A DNA stretch of 60,850 nt, taken from NCBI GenBank assembly GCA_964451715.1, contig CAYVIZ010000002.1:1-60850 (forward strand), in the 5' to 3' direction. This DNA is from Tiamatella sp964451715. GTDB taxonomy: Archaea; Thermoproteota; Thermoprotei_A; Sulfolobales; Acidilobaceae. Every line of letters starts with the position of its first letter. Positions within the stretch are counted from its first letter, which is position 1. Shown here piece by piece: positions 26,004 to 35,255 of the stretch. A program made the position numbers and the translations under genes. Under the pieces are notes generated by a model that was given only the letters and a program-made list of their open reading frames with translations, did no database searches and was not told where the DNA came from.

Positions 26004-27248
26004 TTACTTCCAGGAGGACAGGTATTTCACCTGCTCCTCTGAAAGTTCATCTATCTTTATACCCATGCTCTCCAACTTCCTCCGGGCTATGCTTCTATCT
26101 ATCTCTATAGGCGGCTGGTAAACCCTATTCTCAAGCCGCTCCTTATTATCTAGTATATACTTGACGGCAAGGGCTTGGTTCGCGAAGCTCATATCCATTA
26201 CCTCGCTTGGATGACCCTCCGCCGCAACCAAGTTCACCAACCGGCCTTCAGCAAGCAGATAAACCCTACGCCCGTTTGGCAGAGTATATTCTTCAACGTT
26301 CTCCCTGATAACCCTCTTACTCAGGGCAACCTTATCTAGGCCGGCCACGTCTATTTCAACGTTGAAGTGTCCTGCATTGGCCAGTATAGCACCGTCTTTC
26401 ATCTTGAGTATATTCTCTACACTTATCACGTTCTTGTTTCCAGTAGCCGTTATGAATACATCCCCTATTCTGGCAGCTTCTCCTATACGCATAACTTTGA
26501 AGCCGTCCATAACGGCTTCCAACGCCCTTATGGGGTCTACCTCTGTTACTATTACATGTCCACCCAGTCCACGTGCTCTCCACGCTATACCTCTACCAAC
26601 CCAGCCGTAACCTGATACCACAACATTTTTACCTGCGAAGAGTATGTTTGTCGCCCTCATTATTCCATCAAGCGTGCTTTGCCCTGTCCCGTACCTGTTG
26701 TCAAAGAGGTGCTTGGTGTAGGCATTGTTAACCGCTATAACCGGATACAGGAGTTTATCATCCCTTTCCAAGGCCTGCAACCGTATGACCCCTGTTGTAG
26801 TCTCCTCAGTTCCCCCGATGACACTGGACGCTATACTAGGATGCCTGTCATGCAGCATTGCATGCAGATCGGCTCCATCGTCTATAACTATATCAGGCCG
26901 TTCCAATACAATGCTTTCAATACAGCCGAAGTATTCATCACTGGATTGGCCACGCCACGCACATACGCTGATTCCCTCAGATGCAAGCGCCGCCGCTATA
27001 TCGTCTTGAGTGGATAAAGGATTACTACCGGCTAGATATACCTCCGCCCCCATAGCCTTAAGTGTCCTCACGAGAACACCCGTCTCCTTTGTCACATGAA
27101 GGACGGCGCCAATCTTTACTCCGCTTAGAGGTTTTCCTCCACTATATTCCCTGCGGAGCTGGACTGTTACCGGCATAAACTTCTCTGCCCACTCAAGCTT
27201 CAGTCGCCCCTCACCGGCGAGGCTTGGGTCTTTTATTCTAGTCTCCAA
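26004..27248 (-). CDS. ahcY: S-adenosylhomocysteine hydrolase
   Basis: Hydrolyses S-adenosylhomocysteine to adenosine and homocysteine, clearing the product of SAM methylations. 414 aa is normal for archaea. The substrate site has NAYTKHLFDNRYGTGQST and the NAD domain GKNVVVSGYGWVGRGIA; the C-terminal DMSFANQALAVKYILDN is also conserved, and the family's C-terminal K-Y pair has a counterpart in EEQVKYLSSWK. It starts with TTG 27248 behind GGTGGTG. Homocysteine could feed the MetE-type proteins at 31-33 kb. Confidence 0.95.
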   Translation of the reverse strand: METRIKDPSLAGEGRLKLEWAEKFMPVTVQLRREYSGGKPLSGVKIGAVLHVTKETGVLVRTLKAMGAEVYLAGSNPLSTQDDIAAALASEGISVCAWRGQSSDEYFGCIESIVLERPDIVIDDGADLHAMLHDRHPSIASSVIGGTEETTTGVIRLQALERDDKLLYPVIAVNNAYTKHLFDNRYGTGQSTLDGIMRATNILFAGKNVVVSGYGWVGRGIAWRARGLGGHVIVTEVDPIRALEAVMDGFKVMRIGEAARIGDVFITATGNKNVISVENILKMKDGAILANAGHFNVEIDVAGLDKVALSKRVIRENVEEYTLPNGRRVYLLAEGRLVNLVAAEGHPSEVMDMSFANQALAVKYILDNKERLENRVYQPPIEIDRSIARRKLESMGIKIDELSEEQVKYLSSWK

Positions 27249-27395
27249 AACCCTACACCACCCTACTCACATATACACTACCATCTTACAGTATATTGGG
27301 GCATTGCTAAGGTATTTTATTCTATGCGGCTAAAACGTTAATATCACAAGACAGGATCAACACTAAATTAAGTACCAGCTTAAGGGTGAAGCGAA

Positions 27396-27692
27396 TTGGG
27401 AAGAAGGAAAAGAAGAAAGGTAATCAAACCCAAACCGTTGAGCATGCCAAAAGTATACCAGTGCCCTAGATGCGGCGCCGAGACTTTGTCTATAAGCTTT
27501 AAGAAACTGAAAGGGGAGCCCTTCACAAAGCTTGCCATTATTAAATGCGGGACATGTAAACTATATCTCGAGATGAAAGTACCTGAAGTTTTCACGGAAA
27601 TAGATGTGTACGGGAAAATAGTAGACCTTGCTAACGAAGGAAGGCTAGAGGAGATGATTAGTGAGCCTACTGGACTCGATGAAGAGGAGTAA
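27396..27692 (+). CDS. Elf1-like transcription elongation factor
   Basis: 98 aa archaeal homologue of eukaryotic Elf1, which binds elongating RNA polymerase. A basic N-terminal tail (GRRKRRKVIKPKP) is followed by a zinc ribbon with two CxxC pairs: YQCPRCGAE and IKCGTCKLYLE. The acidic C-terminus (EPTGLDEEE) overlaps the next gene by 32 bases. The start TTG 27396 is preceded by GGGTGA at good spacing. It is cotranscribed with GGGP synthase. Confidence 0.85.
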   Translation: MGRRKRRKVIKPKPLSMPKVYQCPRCGAETLSISFKKLKGEPFTKLAIIKCGTCKLYLEMKVPEVFTEIDVYGKIVDLANEGRLEEMISEPTGLDEEE

Positions 27693-28398
27693 GCCTCTTC
27701 ATATGACTCTAATAGACCCGGGGAGCGTTACACCAGATAAGGGATCTATTATAGGAGAGAAAGCCGCAGCTGCAGGTACAGATATTTTCCTCCTGGGAGG
27801 TTCGACTAACATAGATCCTATAAAGTTGGATACCATAGCTCGCCAGCTGAGGACATTACGTAGGCCGGTAGTGCTTTTCCCGGGAAATATAAACGGTATA
27901 ACTAGAGAGGCAGACGCTATACTTTACCTTGTACTGATGAACTCTCTTGATCCATACTATATTACGGGCGTACAAGTACAAGCGGCTCCACTGATCTTGA
28001 AGACGGGGCTGGAAGTTATTCCTACTTCATACGTCATTGTAGGATACGGGGGCACCGTAGGCCATATAGGACGCGCTTTACCGGTTCCAAACGAGAAGCC
28101 GGAGCTTATAGCAAGCTATGCTCTGGCGGGGTCATATATGGGGGCAAAAGCTGTTTATCTAGAGGCAGGCTCTGGTTCCCCGTTTATAGTTAATCCGGAT
28201 GGTGTACGTATGGCTAGGAGGCTTATAGACGAAGCGGGAGCAGATACATTGCTAATCGTTGGTGGAGGAGTGAGGAACCCCCGTGACGCGGAGGAGTTGG
28301 TGTCAGCAGGTGCAGACGCTATAGTGACAGGTAACATAGCAGAAGAGGATCCGGAAGCTCTTCTCAGTATAATTGAAGCGGTTAAGTCTTTTAGATAA
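27661..28398 (+). CDS. Geranylgeranylglyceryl phosphate synthase
   Basis: Makes the first ether bond of archaeal membrane lipids from sn-glycerol-1-phosphate and geranylgeranyl diphosphate. TIM-barrel protein of 245 aa with the substrate and phosphate motifs HMTLIDPGSVTPDKG, FPGNINGIT, VYLEAGSGSP, IVGGGVRNP and DAIVTGNIAEED. The start GTG 27661 gives a 32-base overlap with the Elf1-like gene, so translation is probably coupled. A shorter N-terminus is possible since the first ten residues are not conserved. Confidence 0.95.
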   Translation: MSLLDSMKRSKPLHMTLIDPGSVTPDKGSIIGEKAAAAGTDIFLLGGSTNIDPIKLDTIARQLRTLRRPVVLFPGNINGITREADAILYLVLMNSLDPYYITGVQVQAAPLILKTGLEVIPTSYVIVGYGGTVGHIGRALPVPNEKPELIASYALAGSYMGAKAVYLEAGSGSPFIVNPDGVRMARRLIDEAGADTLLIVGGGVRNPRDAEELVSAGADAIVTGNIAEEDPEALLSIIEAVKSFR

Positions 28399-28464
28399 AA
28401 TATTAACCGGGTTTAAGCAATGTATGTTTATACAAAATATAAAATAATTTGAATGGAATTGGTT

Positions 28465-30315
28465 TCATTTTTGTTTGACTATAGTCTCCTTCTTTTCCTC
28501 CTTGAGCGATATACTTGCCTCCCTTATTATCTCTCTAAGAATGTCATATTTGCATACCGTTCCTATAACCCTTCCATCCTTGTCTCTGACGGGGATACCG
28601 TCTACATTGTTTCCTCTCATCTTCTCGAATGCTGTTGTCAGAGTCTGGTCAGGATATACGTAGTCTTCTACTTTAGCGGCTAGATCAATCGCAACCAAGG
28701 GAGTAACTTTCACATAGCGCCCTTTCCTGGCGGCTCCTTTTACTAGTTTTCTAACCCATATAAGTCTCCTGCTACCCCCGTTTTCCCTGTCTTCATATGC
28801 TACGAAGGGTAGTCTGTTGGCGCTAACTATGCCGTGTATCCTGTCGCCCTCAGCCACAGTTATCGCGTCTAATCGGAATGTTTTCATCTTGTTTACCACG
28901 TGTGCTAGAGAGTGATGGGGATGCACAACTCCTATCCTTGCAGGGGTCATTATATGTTCTACTAATATAGCGTGTCCCCTGTTCTTGACGAAAGCCTCTA
29001 CTACAGCGTCCTTTGTGACGAAGCCTACCGTGTTTCCCTTGTCGTCCTCTATTATTGCAACTTCTGAATCGCTGGAAATCATTTTAAGTGCAATAGATTC
29101 AATGGTTTCCTCCCGCTTTACACGGGGCGGGTTCTTGTTCATGACATAATCTATGAAGAACCTGTCATGGATCTTCCTCTTCCACAGTGGGCCTTTCGCC
29201 GATATGGCTTTTATCATGTTCCACTTTGACACCACGCCTACTATGCTCCCCTTCTCGTCGGTAACCACTATATAGTTAGACTTTGTTCTAAGCATCACAT
29301 TACGCGCGTGTTCGACGCTGTCGTTGACGGTTATAGCGGGTAATTCCTTTATCATTATGTCTTCAGCCGTTATAGAAGGCGGGCGTTCCTCTCTCCCTAC
29401 CTTCCTCTCTACCAGCACCTGCGACAGCATAGACTCTGCCTTCATAAAAGTTATACGCTCTGCCTCTGGAACAGGTTTCACTGTAATCTTAGGCTTTACA
29501 ACAACAGCTCCAGGCTTGGCTCCTTCTATGTATGCTCTCACCACGTCTTCCTGGGTTACAACACCTACAACTTTTCCTTCATCATTTATAACGGGGAGCA
29601 GGGGAGCATCGTTCTCCGCCATGAACCGGGCAACATACTCGATCGGAGTATCAGGTGTAGCTACAACTACTCCTCTCGTCATTATTCTCTTCGCTTTAGC
29701 CGGTGAAACCACCTTGGATTCTGACTCCCTATGGAATCTCCATCTCCCTTTCCTGACTAGGTCGGCTGTAGTGATTATACCCACGGGAACGGGTTCATCC
29801 AACGATTTCACTACTATTACTGCGGGAAGACTCTTGAGAACAAGTCTACTCCATATCTTCGTTATTCTAGTTTCAGGGTCAACTATCAGTAGAGATAAAT
29901 CCCTTGTACTCATAATCTCTGATACAGTTGAAGCTTTCGGCTTGTACCCCTTATCTATGAATTTCCCTATTATATCTCGTAGAGTCACTACTCCCTGGAC
30001 CCTCATATCCTCGTAGTTATCTACTACAACTACCTCCCATACCCGATGCTTGGACATCTCGTCAAGTAGTTTTTCAAGAGGCATGTCTATGGTTGCTATA
30101 GGAAAATCGCGAGAGAGATCCTTTGCCCTTAAACTGGTTTTCGCGCTAGTAACTACTGATACATCCCGCCTAGTTAGATATCCCTTGAACTTCTTGTTCT
30201 CGTCTGCTATTACGGCGATGCTCTCATCTAGTTTTCTCATTAACGCTCTAACCCTTGTTATAGGTTCATCTTCTTTAATAACGATTAAAGGCTCCCTAGT
30301 ATAGTCTGCTAACAC
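28465..30315 (-). CDS. Eight-CBS-domain protein without catalytic domain
   Basis: 616 aa built from eight CBS repeats, that is four Bateman modules, at about 1-60, 65-125, 130-190, 205-265, 310-370, 380-450, 455-510 and 545-605. Repeats show the usual pattern ending in GVVTxxDVV, for example KVVGVVTQEDVVRAY and GSIVGVVSKWNMIKA. CBS pairs bind adenine nucleotides or SAM in other proteins, so this may be an energy or SAM sensor acting through a partner. A basic insert (about 515-545, RRLIWVRKLVKGAARKGRY) separates repeats seven and eight. It starts at GTG 30315 with GGGGTGAG upstream. Confidence 0.85.
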   Translation of the reverse strand: MLADYTREPLIVIKEDEPITRVRALMRKLDESIAVIADENKKFKGYLTRRDVSVVTSAKTSLRAKDLSRDFPIATIDMPLEKLLDEMSKHRVWEVVVVDNYEDMRVQGVVTLRDIIGKFIDKGYKPKASTVSEIMSTRDLSLLIVDPETRITKIWSRLVLKSLPAVIVVKSLDEPVPVGIITTADLVRKGRWRFHRESESKVVSPAKAKRIMTRGVVVATPDTPIEYVARFMAENDAPLLPVINDEGKVVGVVTQEDVVRAYIEGAKPGAVVVKPKITVKPVPEAERITFMKAESMLSQVLVERKVGREERPPSITAEDIMIKELPAITVNDSVEHARNVMLRTKSNYIVVTDEKGSIVGVVSKWNMIKAISAKGPLWKRKIHDRFFIDYVMNKNPPRVKREETIESIALKMISSDSEVAIIEDDKGNTVGFVTKDAVVEAFVKNRGHAILVEHIMTPARIGVVHPHHSLAHVVNKMKTFRLDAITVAEGDRIHGIVSANRLPFVAYEDRENGGSRRLIWVRKLVKGAARKGRYVKVTPLVAIDLAAKVEDYVYPDQTLTTAFEKMRGNNVDGIPVRDKDGRVIGTVCKYDILREIIREASISLKEEKKETIVKQK

Positions 30316-30502
30316 TGCTTCTCACCCCATATATTTCTTTGGGGATCTTGCATGGATTCCCACTTGTAATAAGAATGTCTTCTAGTAGATATAAAAGCTA
30401 AATTAAAAATATAGACCTCGTTCCCCGAATATCATATTGTACAAGAGAGTCACTACACAACGCGTTAGGCCAGTACGGTGAGTCTCGGTTAACTGTTAGG
30501 GG

Positions 30503-30775
30503 GTGTCCAGCGGGTTGGCGAGGAGAAGGCCGGTAGGAATACTATGCCCGAGATGCGGCTCGGTTATGGTTTATCACATAGAACTAGAGCTCCAGCAGGA
30601 TGGGACAAGAATAGTTAACAGGTACTATAGATGCCCTGTGTGCAGGTACAAAATAATAGACAGCAGGGTGGTTCTGAGGAGGATTAATGGGAAGTTGATT
30701 AGTGAAATAAAAGAATCACGGTTAGCAGGGTTGAAAACAGTATACGATATATCAAATAAGCGTGTCACACTCTAG
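30503..30775 (+). CDS. Small zinc-ribbon protein, unknown
   Basis: 90 aa with two CxxC knuckles, LCPRCGS and YRCPVCRY, about 35 residues apart, as in rubredoxin-like or zinc-ribbon nucleic-acid binders. The spacing arm VYHIELELQQDG is a beta hairpin. The remainder is basic and charged. GTG 30503 is used; TTG 30515 has a better-placed GGGGGTG. The stop abuts the convergent MazG gene. The exact family was not recognised. Confidence 0.7.
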   Translation: MSSGLARRRPVGILCPRCGSVMVYHIELELQQDGTRIVNRYYRCPVCRYKIIDSRVVLRRINGKLISEIKESRLAGLKTVYDISNKRVTL

Positions 30776-31075
30776 TCATGAGTCTACTCTATACTTCAAG
30801 TATTTTTCAATTAAAGCATCCTCTACGTCTACATTAACGAGGTTTGCTATAGATATAGTCCATGCTATCACATCTGCTATCTCCTCCTCGATATCCTTCT
30901 TTGAACCCTTCAATAATGCTTCACCGAGTTCGCCTATTTCCTCGACTAGCCATGCAAAGGTTTTGAATAAACCTCTACGAGAGTCTTTCTCGTAGAACAT
31001 ATCCCTGAAAACCATCTGGGCTTCCCGTATATTCAAAAACACGTCACCCATAACTCGGTGTTCCAGAGAATACAT
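30776..31075 (-). CDS. MazG-like nucleotide pyrophosphohydrolase
   Basis: 99 aa, a single MazG module. The metal-binding helices carry the expected acidic pattern: WLVEEIGELGEALL (EExxE) and EEEIADVIAWT (ExxD). The family removes pyrophosphate from (d)NTPs, often non-canonical ones. ATG 31075 is the start. It is divergent from the Sec61-beta gene, and the two share about 50 bases of promoter region. Confidence 0.88.
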   Translation of the reverse strand: MYSLEHRVMGDVFLNIREAQMVFRDMFYEKDSRRGLFKTFAWLVEEIGELGEALLKGSKKDIEEEIADVIAWTISIANLVNVDVEDALIEKYLKYRVDS

Positions 31076-31127
31076 CTAAAAACCCTTATTATGTAATATT
31101 TCTACTTGTTGAGAGGTGTAATAGACA

Positions 31128-31307
31128 GTGTCGTCCCGCCGTAAGTCAAAGTCTAAATCCAAGAAAATGTCCGGTCCCATGACCGGTGCAGGGCTGATAT
31201 CTTTCTACGAGGAGTACGAGGGACAAATAAAAATGAGCCCTACAGCCCTTGTACTGCTTTCCATAGGATTTACGTTAATAGTACTGATTGCCCGTGCTTT
31301 GTTCTAA
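31128..31307 (+). CDS. Preprotein translocase subunit Sec61-beta (SecG)
   Basis: A 59 aa protein. A basic N-terminus (SSRRKSKSKSKKMSGPM) leads to the family motif TGAGLISFYEEY, and one C-terminal membrane helix (PTALVLLSIGFTLIVLIARA) ends the protein. It is the small tail-anchored subunit of the SecYE-beta channel. The start is GTG 31128, with GAGGTG at 31113-31118. It ends 2 bases before the stop of the convergent MetE-type gene. secY is not in the window. Confidence 0.92.
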   Translation: MSSRRKSKSKSKKMSGPMTGAGLISFYEEYEGQIKMSPTALVLLSIGFTLIVLIARALF

Positions 31308-31309
31308 AT

Positions 31310-32302
31310 TCAGACCAGCTCGGTTCTAGCCTTCTTAACCGCCTTAACCATGTTCCTAAGCTTAGCTACAGCTATTTCTCTAGGAAGCCGTTTTAAGCCG
31401 CAGTCAGGATCCACGTAGATTTTTTCCGGCCCTAGGAATCCTAGGTCCATTATTCTCTTTATATCGGCATAGATTTCATCCACCTCTTCTATTCGGGTTG
31501 AGTGGACATCTATCACACCATAACCCAGCTCTTTGTCATACCCGTACTCGTAAAGATAGGGGAGAAGCCTGAACGAGCTGTTCTTGAATTCGAAGTCGAA
31601 CTGGTCTACCGGGTATTCTAGCAGGTATTCGAGTATACGCTCTATCTTGCCGAAGCATATATGTACTATCTTCTTAGCGCTAATTCCACCGAATATTATC
31701 TCCAGAGCCTCCTTCACTATGTCAGTATCCTCTTTAAGAGGCCTAGTCGACAACGCCGGTTCATCTATCTGGACGAAGCTGGCTCCGGCTTTTACGAATT
31801 CTTCTACCTCCCTTCTGATGACCTTTGCAAGAGCGATCACGAGCTCCCTCCTATCACCGTAGTAGAGATCGAAGCTCCAGTCAGCCATAGTGTAAGGGCC
31901 TGTCAGTATAGCTTTTACGGGTTTATCTCCTGCAACTGACTGCGCGTATCTCCAGTCCATAACAGCCATGGGTGCAACGTATTTGATTTCGCTAACCACA
32001 ACGGGCTTCCTGAAGTATACATTGTCGAATATCCTGACCCATTCTCCTCCCTTGTAGCCTTCCAGCCTCTCAGCAAAGTAAGCTACCATATCCTCTCTCG
32101 ACTGCTCGCCGTCGCTGAGTATGTCTATACCTGCAGACACGTAGTCCTCTATTACAGCCTTTATCGAAGGCTTTACCAGCTCGTGGAACTCTTCCTCGCT
32201 TATAAGCCCGCGTTTCCTCTTGCGTATCAGGTCTTCGGCAGGGGGTATCTTAGGGTAGCTTCCAACTATGGTTGTGGGGAAATATTTCGGGACGCTACTC
32301 AT
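31310..32302 (-). CDS. Methionine synthase, core MetE catalytic domain
   Basis: 330 aa, equal to the C-terminal catalytic half of cobalamin-independent methionine synthase. Zinc ligands are visible: H and C in VHICFGK, an acidic residue after it (DQFDFEF), and C in DPDCGLKRLP. TTIVGSYPK and the homocysteine-site VQIDEPALSTRP are typical. Archaeal core MetE enzymes lack the fused N-terminal domain and probably use a methyl donor other than the bacterial polyglutamyl folate. It follows its paralogue with a 4-base overlap, so both are made together. Confidence 0.88.
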   Translation of the reverse strand: MSSVPKYFPTTIVGSYPKIPPAEDLIRKRKRGLISEEEFHELVKPSIKAVIEDYVSAGIDILSDGEQSREDMVAYFAERLEGYKGGEWVRIFDNVYFRKPVVVSEIKYVAPMAVMDWRYAQSVAGDKPVKAILTGPYTMADWSFDLYYGDRRELVIALAKVIRREVEEFVKAGASFVQIDEPALSTRPLKEDTDIVKEALEIIFGGISAKKIVHICFGKIERILEYLLEYPVDQFDFEFKNSSFRLLPYLYEYGYDKELGYGVIDVHSTRIEEVDEIYADIKRIMDLGFLGPEKIYVDPDCGLKRLPREIAVAKLRNMVKAVKKARTELV

Positions 32303-33300
32303 GATGTGACCACCTCCCTCTCTAGGCGGGTTACATAATCTGAGAGGAGACGCGTTTTCAGCAAAGCATACTCGTAGGGGATAAGATCAAGCCAGGTGCT
32401 AGTGGTTAAATGAAAGGCGTCTATATTAGTGGCCTCCGCCAGTTTCCAAACTGTATCGCGTATACTCTCATAACTGTCTGTGAACAAGTCACGAGACTCG
32501 ATGACCCCTAACCCTATAGTTGAACTTGTAACACCCTGCTCTGAGACGAGGTGGAAGAGTCTATCCTTGCTGCAGTTCACCATGTCTAGAACTATGAAGT
32601 CTAATTCACCATAATCAACCAGCTCCCTATACGCTTCTTCAACAGGGCATCCAAAGTATATGGCTACAGATTTCCTCGCACTTACTCCCTCGAAGAGCAC
32701 GTCATAAGCCTCTCCTATAAGACCCTTAAACGCTGAATAGAAATCTATATCGATTAAAGCGGGCTCATCTACTTGGACAAGAATCTCACCCTTGTTCAAT
32801 TGTTTTAACTCCTTGTTTAGAGCGTATGATATCTTCTCTAGAAGCCATTTATCCGGTTTACCCGTCCTATTATGGGATAATGCAGTAAAAGTGACGGGTC
32901 CGGGAACCACTATTTTTATGGTCTTACCCGGAAACCTCTCATCAAGCCATACGATCCTGTTAGACCACACGTAGTTCATGGGTTCCGGGGCTTCATGGAA
33001 TACCGGTATCCTGTAGAAGAAATTGTTGTCGAAATACCTTAGAAGACCTGAGGGGTAGACACCTCTCCACGAGTTTACAAAAGGTCTAAAAATATCATGC
33101 CAGTCAAGCATCCCGTCGACGAGAACCTTGTAACCCAATGCTTCTTGGGCGCTTAGAACAGCCATAGTCTCCTCTCTGAGCACCCTATGATAAGTCAAAT
33201 CATCGATTAATCCGTTTTCATGGTCTCTAACCAGATGCCTTACTCTTCTGTTTCTCGGGAATCCCCCCAAGACGGAATACTCCAGCTTCAATGTTCCCAT
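32299..33300 (-). CDS. MetE-like paralogue lacking zinc ligands
   Basis: 333 aa with the same barrel fold as the following gene, including a MetE-like LGGFPRNRRV opening and ILVQVDEPALIDID. At the zinc positions it reads VAIYFGC where the partner has VHICFG, and TTSTWLDLIP where the partner has DPDCGLKRLP, so H, C and the second C are all missing. It thus resembles the non-catalytic N-terminal half of MetE, here as a separate protein. The 4-base overlap suggests a stable two-protein complex. It may help bind the methyl donor. Confidence 0.82.
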   Translation of the reverse strand: MGTLKLEYSVLGGFPRNRRVRHLVRDHENGLIDDLTYHRVLREETMAVLSAQEALGYKVLVDGMLDWHDIFRPFVNSWRGVYPSGLLRYFDNNFFYRIPVFHEAPEPMNYVWSNRIVWLDERFPGKTIKIVVPGPVTFTALSHNRTGKPDKWLLEKISYALNKELKQLNKGEILVQVDEPALIDIDFYSAFKGLIGEAYDVLFEGVSARKSVAIYFGCPVEEAYRELVDYGELDFIVLDMVNCSKDRLFHLVSEQGVTSSTIGLGVIESRDLFTDSYESIRDTVWKLAEATNIDAFHLTTSTWLDLIPYEYALLKTRLLSDYVTRLEREVVTS

Positions 33301-33386
33301 ATTTCATCCCTCGTAAAACGCTTAGCTGGTATAAACTAGGATAAATTCTTTAAACCCTGCATATGAACCATACCAAATCCATGGGA

Positions 33387-33465
33387 GCGGCGGTCGTCTA
33401 GCCTGGACTAGGACACCGGCCTGCCACGCCGGGGGTCCCGGGTTCAAATCCCGGCCGCCGCACCA
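33387..33465 (+). tRNA. tRNA-Gly (anticodon GCC)
   Basis: Full cloverleaf: acceptor GCGGCGG/CCGCCGC, anticodon arm CCGGC-CTGCCAC-GCCGG with anticodon GCC, T loop TTCAAAT, A discriminator and encoded CCA (33463-33465). No intron. It ends about 160 bases before the stop of uL15 on the other strand; I see no further gene in that stretch. Confidence 0.95.
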
Positions 33466-33623
33466 AAACTGCTCTTATACTCTAACGGAAAACCCTTTTA
33501 CTCCGGAGCCAAGCAACCCTCCTAATCAGTTTTCCGCTTTAAGGTTTGCATGAGGAGAATGGAGTTTCTAGGAGGATAAGACGTGGTGAAAAGATGGAAC
33601 GAAGCCGGAAAACTGGATAGAGG

Positions 33624-34088
33624 TCAGGCCTGAGATTCAGCGGCCTCAGCTAATACTATCCTGCCTCCGGCCGCCTCTATTTTCTCTTTGGCTTTTTCGG
33701 TTGCCTCGTTTACTATTACTGTTATCTTGTTCTTGACTTTCCCGTAGCCTCCGAGTTTATGAATCCCGAGCCTTGAAAGGTTTACTATGTATTCACCCTC
33801 CTTCTTCTCCGCTATCCCCTTCTCTGCAAGCAGTTCTATGTTCTCATCTAGCTCCCCAACATTTACTATTTTTACCTCGAAATCCCTTATTCGGGGCTTG
33901 TTAAACCCGTGTTTCCCGAACCATGTAGGTGCATACTTTATTACCCATGACCATCTATGTTTATGCATCCCCGCTGCTCCATGGCCTCCATGAGCACCTG
34001 GACCTCTGTGCTGCCCGACTCTACCCCATCCCATAGACCTTGTCCTTCCACGAAGCTTCCTTACTTTCCTTCTTCTCCTGACAACCAT
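33624..34088 (-). CDS. rpl15: 50S ribosomal protein uL15
   Basis: 154 aa. The glycine- and basic-rich N-terminus (RRRRKVRKLRGRTRSMGWG, GPGAHGGHGAAGMHKHRW) is the archaeal/eukaryotic L15 (L27a) signature. I place the start at ATG 34088, with GGAGGTG 8 bases before, rather than GTG 34100, which lies inside this motif. It is the last gene of the ribosomal cluster; secY, which often follows, is absent. Confidence 0.96.
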   Translation of the reverse strand: MVVRRRRKVRKLRGRTRSMGWGRVGQHRGPGAHGGHGAAGMHKHRWSWVIKYAPTWFGKHGFNKPRIRDFEVKIVNVGELDENIELLAEKGIAEKKEGEYIVNLSRLGIHKLGGYGKVKNKITVIVNEATEKAKEKIEAAGGRIVLAEAAESQA

Positions 34089-34112
34089 CTCTCTATGCAC
34101 CTCCTGTTAAAC

Positions 34113-34604
34113 TCATATCATCCGAGCCACGAGTTCATTTATATGCGCTCCCCTATAGCCGAGTTCTCCATTATCATTGAAGTGGCGCTTTATCGACTTC
34201 TTAAAACCTTTCCTAGGTGGATGCAGTCTGAAGAAGGGTTTTACTCCTTTATCTTCAAGACGATGGTAATGTAGTGTCCCCTCTAAAAGCATCTCCGCCA
34301 GCTCCTCTATTCCCCTCTTCAATCCCAGGTTCTCATGGATCCATTCATCTGTGATAGGCTTATCTCCTAACAACCTGCCCCTGCTTTTTATGAGACTCAC
34401 CAGGTGATCCTTATCTATTTCACCGTATGTAACCCAGTACTCGGCTTTCCGTAGCATGTCCCTTATACCCGGCAGCGAGGAATGGTAGAGTGCTGCAGCA
34501 TATCTCCTCCTTAGCCTAAGCAGGTCAAGAGTCTTTTCCACGTCAGGGTGAATATCCGCAGTCCCCCTAATCCGGATTACTAGGTAAAGAACACCTCCAC
34601 TCAT
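34113..34604 (-). CDS. rpl30: 50S ribosomal protein uL30
   Basis: 163 aa, archaeal long form. YLVIRIRGTADIHPDVEKTL is the universal L30 core, followed by the archaeal extension with FFRLHPPRKGFKKSIK and GELGYRGAHINELV. It sits between uS5 and uL15 as expected for the spc region. Confidence 0.96.
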   Translation of the reverse strand: MSGGVLYLVIRIRGTADIHPDVEKTLDLLRLRRRYAAALYHSSLPGIRDMLRKAEYWVTYGEIDKDHLVSLIKSRGRLLGDKPITDEWIHENLGLKRGIEELAEMLLEGTLHYHRLEDKGVKPFFRLHPPRKGFKKSIKRHFNDNGELGYRGAHINELVARMI

Positions 34605-34616
34605 AAGCGACCCCTC

Positions 34617-35255
34617 TTACATCTTGGTTGCTTTAAGCCAGTCAACCGGTGTCACGAAGTAGTACGTATTCCTGAGCGCGTTATACGTGGCTCTAGCAAA
34701 GTTATAGGTAGTCCTTGTCTCTCCCTTAGTTGAGCTCCAAACATCCCGTATGCCGGCAAGCTGTAGAACAACCTTGGCAGCATCACCTATAACCAGCCCT
34801 GTCCCCTTAGGTGCGGGCTTTAATACTACCTCTACACTACCACTCTTACCCCTAACGGTATAGGGTACAGAGTGTGCCTCGCCGCAGGTACACTCCCAGC
34901 TACCACAGCCTCTCCTTACTGGCGTGATGTTCAGCTTAGCGTTGACTATAGCCTTCTCTATAGCCTGCCTCAACTGTCTAGCTTTGCCCTTGCCTATTCC
35001 AACAAACCCATTCTCGTTACCTACAACTACGGTCGCCCTAAACTTGGTGACTCTCCCCGCATCCGTCATTTTCTGGACTATTCTAACATCGAGAACCTCA
35101 TGTTTAAGGCCTGGTAGTAGAACATCCACTATTTCAGGTTCTAGTATAGGAAGGTTCCTAGCGAAGATCTCCTCTATACTGGTTATCATACCATCTTTTA
35201 CCATTCTACCAACACGCGTTCTAGGCTCCCAGCCACTTTCAACCTGCAAGCTCAC
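34617..35255 (-). CDS. rps5: 30S ribosomal protein uS5
   Basis: 212 aa. It has the N-terminal double-stranded RNA-binding region (TRVGRMVKDGMITSIEEIF, then KFRATVVVGNENGFVGIG) and the C-terminal ribosomal S5 fold (LKPAPKGTGLVIGDAAKVVL). It contains a CTCGEAH segment (WECTCGEAHSVPY) seen in archaeal S5. Its start overlaps the uL18 stop by 4 bases. Confidence 0.96.
   Translation of the reverse strand: MSLQVESGWEPRTRVGRMVKDGMITSIEEIFARNLPILEPEIVDVLLPGLKHEVLDVRIVQKMTDAGRVTKFRATVVVGNENGFVGIGKGKARQLRQAIEKAIVNAKLNITPVRRGCGSWECTCGEAHSVPYTVRGKSGSVEVVLKPAPKGTGLVIGDAAKVVLQLAGIRDVWSSTKGETRTTYNFARATYNALRNTYYFVTPVDWLKATKM

Noticed and set aside
26362..27017. Several plus-strand frames opposite ahcY
   Set aside because: They are antisense to a clearly conserved enzyme and show no independent start signals.
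33466..33623. Possible C/D sRNA or small gene between tRNA-Gly and uL15
   Set aside because: GTGGTGA and CTGA boxes occur, but spacings are wrong and no second box pair exists; no convincing short reading frame was found.
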